Below are positions 5,964 to 13,711 of a DNA stretch of 52,846 bases, one piece after another (the first letter of the stretch is position 1; every line of letters starts with the position of its first letter). This DNA is from a virus. The DNA is taken from positions 1 to 52,846 of the IMG/VR virus record IMGVR_UViG_3300047457_000684, one strand, 5' to 3'. The notes below the pieces were generated by a model that was not told the DNA's origin, did no database searches, and worked only from the letters and a program-made list of their open reading frames with translations. A program made the position numbers and the translations under genes.

Positions 5964-8477
5964 GTGCCCTCCGCAATCGATGCCGCAGACGGCCAGTGGC
6001 CTCGTCTGTTACAGGAACTCGGCGGCCTCGCGCCTGAGCAGCTCACCAACACCCATCAGCCCTGCCCAGCCTGTGGTGGCACCGACCGTTACCGCTGGGA
6101 TCGTGATGACGGCCCCGGCGGCTGGTTCTGCAATCAGTGCGGCGGCAAAGATCACCGTGGCGGCGCTGGTTCCGGCATGGACCTGCTCACCCGCGTCACC
6201 GGCTGGCCCTTCGCTGATGCCTGCCGCCGCATTGAGCAGCACCTCGGCATCACCATCACCCCACCCATCCCCGAGCCGCCTACCGCTGGCGCTGAGCACG
6301 TCTGGCGCTACTCCGACACCTTCTACGTCTGCCGGTTCCCTCAGAAACGCATCCGGCCGCTCTGGTACGACGGCACCGCCTGGCGGTGGAAGGTGCCACC
6401 ATCCCCGCGCCCGCTCTACTGGGCCCGTCGTGCTGCTGGCGCTCCGGTACTCATCACCGAAGGCGAGAAGGCCGCTGATGCCGCCGCCACCCTTTTCCCC
6501 GATCACGCCATCGCCACTTGGCCATCGGGCTGCAAGGCCATCGACAAGGCCGACTGGAATCCACTCCGTGGCCGCTCCGTCGTCCTCTGGCCCGATGCCG
6601 ACCAGCCAGGCCGTGATGCCATGGCGAAACTCGCCACACGGCTCCTAGCCCTCAATTGCACTCTCCAGGTCGTCAACCCACCTGAATCTGCACCCAACGG
6701 ATGGGATCTCGCCGATGCCCTCGCCGAGGGCTGGACACCTGATCGCGCTGCACGCAACCTCCAGCAATTCGCTCGGACCATTGAGCCGCCTGAGCCGGAA
6801 ACCGTGCAAACCGTGCAGGCCGAGCCCGGAACCGTGCAAACCGTGCCGGCCGCCGCAACACCACCCGCTCACCAGCCTTTCACGTGCCTTGGATTCGACG
6901 AAGGCAACTACTACTACCAACCCTCCAGCACCGGACAGATCACACGCATCGGCCGCGGCAACCACACCGAGACGCATCTGCTGACCCTCTGTCCTGAACT
7001 CAGCTACTGGGAAACGCTCTATCCCAGCCGCAATGGCATCAACTGGACAGCAGCCAAAGCCTCACTCTTCGCTCAACAGGCGAAGGTCGGCATCTTCTCC
7101 CCAGACCGCATCCGTGGTCGCGGCGCCTGGTGGGATGACGGCCGCGCGGTCCTGCACCTCGGCGATCGCCTCATCGTTGACGGCGTGGCGCACAGCGTCA
7201 TGAAACCGCCGCCGTCGCGCTTCTCCTACCAGCGTCTAGCCGCCATCGACATTCCCGCTGACCTCCAGCCGCTCACTGATCAGCAAGGCGCTGAAATCCT
7301 CGACATCGCCTCTCGCTTCCTATGGGAGGTGCCCGCATCCGGCCTACTCATCGCTGGCTGGGCTGCCCTCGCACCCATCTGTGGCAGCCTCAGCTGGCGC
7401 CCACACATCTGGCTCACCGCTTCCGCAGGCTCCGGTAAGTCCGTCCTGCTGGATCGCTTCCTTGGCACCCTGCTGGACAGCCTCGCCCTCTGGCCTGAAG
7501 GCTCCACCAGCGAGGCCAGCATCCGCCAGGAACTCCGCGCTGACGCCCTGCCGGTGATCATGGATGAGGCCGAGTCCAACGAACTCGCGGACCGCAACCG
7601 GATTCAGAACATCCTCGCCCTAGCCCGTGTCGCCTCCAGCTCAGGCCGTGGCTTCGTCGGGCGTGGTGGTGCCGATGGCGCTGCACAGCGCTACGTGATC
7701 CGCTCCATGTTCCTGCTGTGCTCCATCTCAACCGCGCTGAAACAGGGAGCCGATGCGTCCCGCTTCGCACAGCTCACACTGCGCAACCCATCCTTCATGC
7801 CGCTGGAGCAGCGTCAGGCCCACTGGACCGAGCTAGATCGCGACCTCACCGCCATCATCACCCCAACACTGGGCCATCGGATGGCGCTGCGCTCCGTAGC
7901 CCAAATCCCAATCATCCGCGATTCCGTGGCCGCCTTCCGCCGTGCTGCGGCTAACCGCTTCGACTCCCAGCGCCAGGCCGATCAGTACGGCACCCTCCTA
8001 GCCGGCGCCTGGTCGCTCATGAACGACCGCGTAGCTACCGATCAGGACGCCTACGCCCTCATCGACGCCAACGACTGGACCCAGTACCGCGAAGCCACCG
8101 AGCAGTCCGATGAGGAACGCTGCCTGGCGCGCATCCTTCAACATCAGCTCAGGGTCGAGGCCGATCGCGGCGCCGCATATCAGCGCACCGTTTGGGAGCT
8201 CGTTGAGATCATCCGGGGCACCGCCACCTGCATTGAGATCACCGCAGCCGTCGCTGAGGCTCACCTAGGCCGCATCGGTCTGCGCGTCATGGATGGCCGC
8301 CTGCTGGTCGCCAACACCGCCCTGGGCCTGCAGCGCATCCTCGCCGATACCCCATGGGCCACCAGCTGGCCAACCATCCTGTCCCGCCTGCCCGATGCCC
8401 AAAAGCCCGGCAAGGTCCGCTTCCGTGGAATGGAGCGCAACAGCCGGGCCGTGTCCCTGCCGCTCGATCTGGGCTGA
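5964..8477 (+). CDS. Phage primase-helicase (zinc-ribbon, TOPRIM, P-loop ATPase)
   Basis: The protein has 837 residues from a GTG start. The N-terminus has a primase zinc ribbon (C34-x2-C37, C56-x2-C59). A TOPRIM-like primase segment follows from about 155 to 230 (LITEGEKAAD and LWPDADQPGR, with its acidic D-x-D). A linker contains a short repeated sequence (TVQTVQAEPGTVQTV, about 278-297). The C-terminal half is a DUF927-like helicase with Walker A ASAGSGKS near 484-491 and an acidic Walker B PVIMDEAE near 530. It should prime and unwind DNA at the phage origin; the iteron block directly downstream fits this. Confidence 0.88.
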   Translation: MPSAIDAADGQWPRLLQELGGLAPEQLTNTHQPCPACGGTDRYRWDRDDGPGGWFCNQCGGKDHRGGAGSGMDLLTRVTGWPFADACRRIEQHLGITITPPIPEPPTAGAEHVWRYSDTFYVCRFPQKRIRPLWYDGTAWRWKVPPSPRPLYWARRAAGAPVLITEGEKAADAAATLFPDHAIATWPSGCKAIDKADWNPLRGRSVVLWPDADQPGRDAMAKLATRLLALNCTLQVVNPPESAPNGWDLADALAEGWTPDRAARNLQQFARTIEPPEPETVQTVQAEPGTVQTVPAAATPPAHQPFTCLGFDEGNYYYQPSSTGQITRIGRGNHTETHLLTLCPELSYWETLYPSRNGINWTAAKASLFAQQAKVGIFSPDRIRGRGAWWDDGRAVLHLGDRLIVDGVAHSVMKPPPSRFSYQRLAAIDIPADLQPLTDQQGAEILDIASRFLWEVPASGLLIAGWAALAPICGSLSWRPHIWLTASAGSGKSVLLDRFLGTLLDSLALWPEGSTSEASIRQELRADALPVIMDEAESNELADRNRIQNILALARVASSSGRGFVGRGGADGAAQRYVIRSMFLLCSISTALKQGADASRFAQLTLRNPSFMPLEQRQAHWTELDRDLTAIITPTLGHRMALRSVAQIPIIRDSVAAFRRAAANRFDSQRQADQYGTLLAGAWSLMNDRVATDQDAYALIDANDWTQYREATEQSDEERCLARILQHQLRVEADRGAAYQRTVWELVEIIRGTATCIEITAAVAEAHLGRIGLRVMDGRLLVANTALGLQRILADTPWATSWPTILSRLPDAQKPGKVRFRGMERNSRAVSLPLDLG

Positions 8478-8593
8478 TCCGTCCCGCATGTCCCGGCCGT
8501 CCCGCTGGCTCGGGACGTGGGAAACGCCTGCAAATACTGGGTTTGTCCCGCTTGTCCCGCTTGTCCCGCTTTTTCGTGGGGGATAGCCCCTCA

Positions 8594-8637
8594 TGCGCGT
8601 GCGCGTGTGCGCGTGCGCGCGCGTGTGTGTGTGTATG
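8594..8637. repeat. Alternating purine-pyrimidine (GC/GT) tract
   Basis: About 44 bp of alternating G-C and G-T steps. Such tracts can form Z-DNA under supercoiling and melt easily. It lies at the centre of the iteron field. Confidence 0.85.
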
Positions 8638-8898
8638 TCTATCTGTAGAAACGGGACAAACGGGACAAAGCGCTCAGATCGCAGTGGTGGCGCGGTTTTT
8701 CGGCTGTCCCGCCTACCGGGACATGGCGGGACATGGCGGGACAGTCTTTGTGCTTCCGGAATCGCAGGGCTAGGATTCAGGCATCGGGCACAGCTACGCT
8801 GGCCCCGCCGGGTCGGTCCTACCCGCAAGGATGGACGCGGTGTCGGGGTTACGAGTGGCCCTGGCTGAAACCGCATCGGAGGCCCGGTTTCACGGGTT

Positions 8899-8926
8899 GG
8901 GGTCTATGGGATTTCCCATAGACCCC
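8899..8926. repeat. Perfect inverted repeat, 13-bp arms, TT centre
   Basis: GGGGTCTATGGGA, then TT, then its exact reverse complement. As RNA it would form a long hairpin; as DNA a cruciform. There is no following T-run, so a simple terminator is unlikely. It shares the central GGATTTCC with the palindrome at 8969-8990. Confidence 0.9.
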
Positions 8927-8968
8927 TTCTCGTTGGTGGGGTCGGCTCAGATCTCAATGCAGCCATAG

Positions 8969-8990
8969 GTCCGTCGGATTTCCGACGGAC
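8969..8990. repeat. Perfect inverted repeat, 10-bp arms, TT centre
   Basis: GTCCGTCGGA, then TT, then its exact reverse complement, 42 bp after the first palindrome. The centre GGATTTCC is identical in both, while the outer arms differ, suggesting one binding protein or one structural role. Confidence 0.9.
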
Positions 8991-9092
8991 GTACGCCGCG
9001 ATACAAAACCCAGGCCCTTGACGTGCTGCGGTCTGCTGTGCTTATGCTGCAGATGTCGGCAGCGATGCCGGCGCTCACTCGCTGCATTCACC

Positions 9093-9779
9093 ATGACCAA
9101 TACCGGCATCGTTGTCCGCACCTGGAACGACGCACCGATCAGCCGCCGCGATTCCGACGGCTACGCCGACGCCACAGCCATGTGCCAGGCCAACGCCAAG
9201 CACCTTCCGCATTACCTCAGCAACCAGCGCACCACCGAGTACATCGCCGCCCTGGCCGATGCCACCGGCCTCCAGCCCGCTCAGCTGGTGATCACAACCA
9301 CCACAGGCCCCAACCACCTTCGCGGCACCTGGATTCACCCGCGCCTCGCCGTAGACCTCGCACGCTGGATCTCACCCGCCTTCGCCGTTTGGATGGATGG
9401 CTGGTTCCTCGATGCCGCCCATCAGTCACCACAGCCCGCTGCTCTGCCTGACCATCACTGCCAATACTGCGGCAAGCCGATCGACAATCTCAACGGTCGC
9501 CGTTACTGCTCCGCTGCATGTCGCAAACGCGCCTGGCGCCGTGCTCACAATCCTGCACTGATGGCGTCTTCACCGCCGCCTGCTCTCTCCATCCACCAAC
9601 CAGCACCAACCCTCCCCCACGGCGTCCACGTCGTCGCCAACTCTCATCGTGAAGCAAGCTGGTTATGGGCTCTCGCTGTAGAAAAACACGTCGGCCAAGC
9701 ACTCATGGCCAAAATCGTCGATGAGCGACAACGCCACATCACTCCATCGGTCCAGCTTCATCTTCTCAACGCTGCCTAA
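9093..9779 (+). CDS. KilA-N domain protein with zinc-ribbon tail
   Basis: The protein has 228 residues from MTNTGIVVR. Residues about 1-105 form a KilA-N domain (DGYADATAMCQ, NQRTTEYIAALA, GTWIHPRLAVDLARWISPAFAVW), a DNA-binding fold common in phage regulators. Around 118-150 there is a Cys4 zinc ribbon (CQYCGKP...RYCSAACRKRAWR). I prefer the ATG at 9093 because upstream in-frame codons encode a Cys/Leu-rich run unlike protein. TTGACG at 9018-9023 with CTTATGCT about 18 bp downstream could be a promoter. A terminator follows directly. Confidence 0.85.
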   Translation: MTNTGIVVRTWNDAPISRRDSDGYADATAMCQANAKHLPHYLSNQRTTEYIAALADATGLQPAQLVITTTTGPNHLRGTWIHPRLAVDLARWISPAFAVWMDGWFLDAAHQSPQPAALPDHHCQYCGKPIDNLNGRRYCSAACRKRAWRRAHNPALMASSPPPALSIHQPAPTLPHGVHVVANSHREASWLWALAVEKHVGQALMAKIVDERQRHITPSVQLHLLNAA

Positions 9780-9788
9780 CGTCTCCAC

Positions 9789-9816
9789 AGCCTCGCCCTC
9801 CCAGGCGGGGCTTTTT
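9789..9816 (+). terminator. Rho-independent terminator after KilA-N gene
   Basis: AGCCTCGCC-ctccca-GGCGGGGCT followed by TTTTT: a GC-rich stem with one mismatch and a T-run, ten bases after the KilA-N stop codon. Confidence 0.85.
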
Positions 9817-9856
9817 ATTACCTCACCCAGCAGACTGAACCAGCTGCTCATCCACG

Positions 9857-10069
9857 GTGAAGCGCGCCCCCTCCCTGGCCCTGCTCCTCGATCGCCAAAC
9901 CCCCTGGCTCGCTTGGTGGCAGGAGCTCATCCTCAACTGGGTCGCCTCCTGGCCCAACGTCACCCAGCTCGAAGTCACCTCAGCCGATGGCCTCGAAACC
10001 ATCACCTGGCAGTCCCCATCCCCACTAGACCGCCAGCGCCAGCACCTCGAACAACTCCTCAGGCGCTGA
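9857..10069 (+). CDS. Small hypothetical protein
   Basis: 70 residues from a GTG start, ending two bases before the next start codon. The sequence has a Trp-rich hydrophobic patch (PWLAWWQELILNWVASW) and a polar C-terminal helix. Tight spacing to the gene at 10072 argues for co-translation. No family recognised. Confidence 0.55.
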   Translation: MKRAPSLALLLDRQTPWLAWWQELILNWVASWPNVTQLEVTSADGLETITWQSPSPLDRQRQHLEQLLRR

Positions 10070-10071
10070 AC

Positions 10072-10797
10072 ATGCTCGACATCAGGCTTGATACTGACCT
10101 ATCGACGCAGCTCGATCGGTTCTTCCTTCTGACCGAGCGAAACATTCGCTTTGCGACCGGCAAGGCGATGACCGCCACCGTTCGTCATGCTCAGGCTGCC
10201 CTCAAGGAAGACCTGCGTCGTACCTCCGGCGGCCCTATCCAAGGCGGTGCCACTCCCTGGACCATCGGCGGCACCTACATCCGCTTTGCGCGCCCTGATG
10301 ACCTCACAGCAGAGGTCGGCCTACGCACTGATCAGCCACGCGCTGCAGGCCGCTACATCTCCGTGCTCACCAAAGGTGGCAAGCCACGCACCAAGGCCGT
10401 AGACCTCAAGGCCTCATCTCTCACCGACGGCCGGCGCTACACACTCGTCCCATCCCCGGCCCAACCCCTCGACAGCCGCGGCAACATCAGCCGCTCCAAC
10501 CTCCGTAAGGCCCTTGAAAACCTCAACACCAGCGCCCTCAACCAGTCGCGCCCTAAGCAAGGCAACTCCCCGTTCTTCGCCCTCCCACTCCGCACCGGTG
10601 ACCGCATCGGAATCTTCCAGCGCACTGGCCGTGGTCGCCGAACTACCACCCTGCGACTAATCCTCGACCCCACACCCAAGCCACGCGCCTCCACCTACGA
10701 CCTGCGCGGTGATCTCAACCGCTCTGTGCAGCGTGTCTGGCCTGGTGAGATTCGCAAGGCCCTTGAAGCTGAGCTGCGGCGGGCCGGCTTCGGGTGA
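10072..10797 (+). CDS. Putative minor tail / virion morphogenesis protein (gpZ-like)
   Basis: 241 residues from MLDIRLDTDL. The basic, low-complexity layout resembles lambda gpZ-type tail completion proteins: N-terminal helix with repeated Ala/Thr, a central segment (GGTYIRFARPDDL), and a C-terminal GIFQRTGRGRRTTTLRLILDPT...LEAELRRAGF. gpZ normally sits between FII and U; here it is upstream of the terminase, and no other Z candidate exists in the tail module. Assignment rests on pattern only. Confidence 0.45.
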   Translation: MLDIRLDTDLSTQLDRFFLLTERNIRFATGKAMTATVRHAQAALKEDLRRTSGGPIQGGATPWTIGGTYIRFARPDDLTAEVGLRTDQPRAAGRYISVLTKGGKPRTKAVDLKASSLTDGRRYTLVPSPAQPLDSRGNISRSNLRKALENLNTSALNQSRPKQGNSPFFALPLRTGDRIGIFQRTGRGRRTTTLRLILDPTPKPRASTYDLRGDLNRSVQRVWPGEIRKALEAELRRAGFG

Positions 10798-11040
10798 TGG
10801 CCTATTGATTCTCAGTAGGCCACGCTGTTGTCTCTCAGTAAGCGGCTACTAATGAGAGCCATTGCACCGCAGGGGATCTCGGGTCCTACCAGGGCCTCGG
10901 CTGCGGTTATTTCCGACACCGCACGTATTTCCTAGCGGGGCTATTGAGAACTGCTTAAAGCTCAGGGCATAGAGCCCCCTGCCCCATCAGGCTCTTTTAA
11001 GCGGTCCGTAGCTTTAACTTAAACGCTTAAAGCCCGTTTC
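10798..11040. promoter_or_regulatory. Candidate cos/pac region before the small terminase
   Basis: The gap begins with inverted repeat GGCCTA/TAGGCC (10799-10821) and a longer hairpin CTCTCAGTA...TACTaaTGAGAG (10832-10858). It continues with three copies of the motif GCTTAAAG in alternating orientation: 10953-10960, reversed CTTTTAAGC 10994-11002, and 11025-11032; the last forms GCTTTAA...TTAAAGC (11011-11033). Repeats bound by the small terminase just upstream of its gene are known for lambda cosB. The cut site itself cannot be identified. Confidence 0.45.
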
Positions 11041-11601
11041 ATGCTTGTCAGCTTCAGCGACTTTGCTCGACTGAAAGGCGTCTCGCCGGCTGCGGTGACG
11101 ATCGCGAGCAAAGAGCGGATCAAAGACGCGATTGTGCTTCGAGACGGCAAGAAGTTGTTAGATCGGTCAAAGGCTTTGGAGCTATGGGACCGGAATACAA
11201 GCCGAAACGGCTCAGAGCGGCTGTCAAAACGAGCCAAGGAGCGTGATCGCAGGCCGTTCGATGGCCAGGTTGTTGATCAGCCGACCAAACAGGAGCTGCG
11301 AACGCTGATCATGGGCCTGCCTGAGGATCAGATTCCAGGGCTGGATGTGAGCAGGGAGCGTAGGGAGCACTACAACGCGGAGATTGCGCGGCTTGATGCG
11401 TTGGAGAAGCGGAAGGAGTTGGTGTCTAATGATGAGGTGGTCAGAGAAGCCAGCCGGCTAGCGCGGCAGGTGCGTGATCTGCTGCTGATGATCCCAGGCC
11501 GGAATGCGGCAAAGCTGGCCACGATGAGCGATACGGAAGCGGTACGCGCCTTGCTGAGTCAGGAGATTGAGGCAGCGCTGAGAGGGCTGGCCAATGCCTG
11601 A
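11041..11601 (+). CDS. Terminase small subunit (Nu1-like)
   Basis: 186 residues. The N-terminus is a winged-helix-like DNA-binding segment (SFSDFARLKGVSPAAVTIASKERIKDAIVLRDGKKLLD), as in lambda Nu1. A charged linker and long helices follow. It immediately precedes and overlaps the large subunit by 8 bp, with candidate binding repeats just upstream. It should recognise the packaging site. Codon usage changes here: upstream genes prefer C-ending codons, this one and those after it are much more mixed. Confidence 0.85.
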   Translation: MLVSFSDFARLKGVSPAAVTIASKERIKDAIVLRDGKKLLDRSKALELWDRNTSRNGSERLSKRAKERDRRPFDGQVVDQPTKQELRTLIMGLPEDQIPGLDVSRERREHYNAEIARLDALEKRKELVSNDEVVREASRLARQVRDLLLMIPGRNAAKLATMSDTEAVRALLSQEIEAALRGLANA

Positions 11602-13459
11602 TGGTGCAGCGATCTATCGGCAGGCGTTCATCGATGCGATTCAGCCCCCACTGGATCTCACGGTTAGCGAGTGGGCAGATGCTGAACGTGTGCTGACGAG
11701 GCGCAGTAGCTCAGAGCCTGGAGCATGGCGAACTGATCGGGTGCCATATCTGCGTGAGCCAATGGACCTGTTGAGCCCGCGAGAGAAGCAGATCAAACGT
11801 GTGATTCTGATGTTCGGCAGCCAGTCAGCTAAGACCGAAGCTGGATTGAACTGGTTAGGGCGAACGATTGCACTGGATCCAGCGCCATTTCTGTGCATGT
11901 TTCCAACAGAGAGCTTTGCTAAGCGTCAGATTCGGCAACGACTTGTGCCATTGTTTAATGATTCACCAGCGGTGAAGGCTAAGCAGATAAGTAGCAAGTC
12001 TCGCGATGCTGCTAATTCGATGTTTTTGAAAGAGTTTCAGGGAGATATGCTGCTCAGCATTATTGGCGGCAATAGCGGAAGTGCAGCGCAGGGGATGCCA
12101 GCCCAGAACGTATGGGCTGATGAGGTGTCTAGCTTGCCGCTGGAGATTGATGATAAGGGTGACCCGTTAGAGAATGCAGAGGCTAGGCAGACAAACTTTC
12201 CAGATCGAAAAGCACTGATTACGAGCACACCAGGAACACGTGGAGCATGTCGGATTACATGGGAGTTTGAAACCAGATCAGATCGTCGACGTTATGGAGC
12301 ACTGATGCCATGTTGTAGCAAGCATGTATTTCTGGAATGGAAGCACATGGTATGGAATCGACCTGATGGAGAGGTATTTTGCGAGTGTCCAGAGTGTGGT
12401 GAACGTGTTGAGCAGCACCATAAGGGAACGATGTTGGCTGGTGGTATCTGGATACCGACAGCAAAGGGAGATGGTGAGACAGCTGGCTTCCATCTACCAG
12501 GCTGGTATGCACCATATGGCTGGTTGAGCTGGGAGAAGATACGAGACGAGTTTCTAAGGGCAAAAGGTGATCCGCTACTGCTTAAGGGCTGGGTGAATAA
12601 GCGTGCTGCAGAGGCATGGGAGGATGAGAATCTGGCGAGGGTTACGGCTGAGGGACTGTTAGCGCGGATTGGCGATGGTGCACACGATTCTGGTATGTGT
12701 CCATCTGGTGTTTTAGCTGTGCTAATGGCAGTTGATACACAAGACAGCTGGCTTGAGGTAAGTGTGTGGGGATATGGTAAAGGCGAAGAGAAGTGGAGGA
12801 TATGGCATCAGAAGATAGAAGGTGATCCTGGTAAAGATGATGTATGGGAGCAGGTAAGCACGATTCGGCGGATAGAATGGCCGCATGAAAGCGGAACAAA
12901 GATGAAAGCAACTTTCTGTGCTGTTGATACGGGTGGGCATTATACGGGCGAAGCGTATGAGTATTGCAGACAGCATGCGAACGAGGGCGTTGTAGCGATT
13001 AAGGGGAGCAATCAGAAGAATGCACCGGTATTAGGCAAGCCAAGTAAGCAGGATGTGAATTTCCGTGGTCGAGTGGTTAAGAACGGCGTGAATCTGTACA
13101 TGGTTGGAACTCATGCTATTAAGCGAACAATCTACAGCCGTCTGAAGATTGAAGAACCAGGGGCTGGATACGTCCATTTTGATCGTGGTACTACTGAGGA
13201 ATACTTGAAGGGTCTGACTTGTGAACGGCTGCAGCCAAGGTACGTGAAAGGGTTTCAGGTGCTGGAGTGGGTGAAACCAGCGGGTGCGAGAAATGAGCCG
13301 CTTGACCTCGCTGTGTATTGCGACGCAATGCTTGAGCTACTGAAACGCCGCTACAACCGCGCAACGATGTGGGATCAGCTGGAGGCGCAGCTTGAGGCAG
13401 CACGTGAGCGGCCTGGTGCTGGTGGGTTGCTGTCGAGGTCTAAACGGTTTGGTTCATAG
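11594..13459 (+). CDS. Terminase large subunit (lambda gpA family)
   Basis: 621 residues, near the size of lambda gpA (641). Early conserved blocks include PYLREPMDLLSP and the ATP-binding region ILMFGSQSAKTE near 73-84, followed by FPTESFAKRQIRQRL. A zinc-finger-like Cys group (CECPECGE) lies near 260. The C-terminal nuclease part has DTQDSWLEV and CAVDTGGHYTGEAY. It is the ATPase and endonuclease packaging motor and would make gpA-type cohesive ends. The gpA-type ATP site is atypical, as in the family. Confidence 0.93.
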   Translation: MPDGAAIYRQAFIDAIQPPLDLTVSEWADAERVLTRRSSSEPGAWRTDRVPYLREPMDLLSPREKQIKRVILMFGSQSAKTEAGLNWLGRTIALDPAPFLCMFPTESFAKRQIRQRLVPLFNDSPAVKAKQISSKSRDAANSMFLKEFQGDMLLSIIGGNSGSAAQGMPAQNVWADEVSSLPLEIDDKGDPLENAEARQTNFPDRKALITSTPGTRGACRITWEFETRSDRRRYGALMPCCSKHVFLEWKHMVWNRPDGEVFCECPECGERVEQHHKGTMLAGGIWIPTAKGDGETAGFHLPGWYAPYGWLSWEKIRDEFLRAKGDPLLLKGWVNKRAAEAWEDENLARVTAEGLLARIGDGAHDSGMCPSGVLAVLMAVDTQDSWLEVSVWGYGKGEEKWRIWHQKIEGDPGKDDVWEQVSTIRRIEWPHESGTKMKATFCAVDTGGHYTGEAYEYCRQHANEGVVAIKGSNQKNAPVLGKPSKQDVNFRGRVVKNGVNLYMVGTHAIKRTIYSRLKIEEPGAGYVHFDRGTTEEYLKGLTCERLQPRYVKGFQVLEWVKPAGARNEPLDLAVYCDAMLELLKRRYNRATMWDQLEAQLEAARERPGAGGLLSRSKRFGS

Positions 13460-13468
13460 ACTCGGGAT

Positions 13469-13711
13469 ATGGCAGGAATCACGCTCGTTACGGCACAGAC
13501 TCGGCTAGATGATTATCTAGCGGCAGAGCTTGCTGTGCTTGGGAACCAGGAATATACGATCGGCAGCGGCACAGCAGGCGCTAGGAAGCTACGGCGTGCT
13601 GATCTGGCTGAGATCCGTAAGGGAATTGAGTATTGGGAAGCGAAGGTTAAGGACTTGACGATGCGTAGCCAGGGCCGTGGGCGGTCGATTACGTTGCGTC
13701 CGAGGTTCTGA
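13469..13711 (+). CDS. Head-tail joining protein, gpW-like
   Basis: 80 residues, between the terminase and portal genes, where lambda gpW lies. The pattern of a helical N-terminus, a short loop (YTIGSGTAGARKLRRADLAEI) and a second helix with a basic C-terminus (RGRSITLRPRF) fits gpW/DUF6148-like small connectors. Its stop overlaps the portal start by one base. Confidence 0.75.
   Translation: MAGITLVTAQTRLDDYLAAELAVLGNQEYTIGSGTAGARKLRRADLAEIRKGIEYWEAKVKDLTMRSQGRGRSITLRPRF

Larger units (their letters stand above)
8478..9092. other. Non-coding block with iterons and palindromes: candidate replication origin
   Basis: This 615-bp gap lies between primase and the KilA-N gene. GTCCCG occurs at 8481, 8490, 8499 and again at 8545, 8554, 8563 (9-bp period). 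The reverse CGGGAC occurs at 8511, 8652, 8661, 8717, 8727 and 8737. Between them is an alternating GC/GT tract (8594-8637). Further on are perfect palindromes at 8899-8926 and 8969-8990. Iterons next to a primase-helicase gene are typical of replication origins; the functional assignment is inference. Confidence 0.6.

Noticed and set aside
8265-8876. Long leftward open frame through the iteron field (also rightward frames at 8293-8868)
   Set aside because: Composition is repetitive (Gly-Thr-Ser and His-Thr runs), it overlaps the end of the primase gene, and the 9-bp iteron period explains why frames stay open.
11641-12976. Several antisense frames in the large terminase gene
   Set aside because: The sense frame is a clear terminase; antisense frames lack start context and family patterns.
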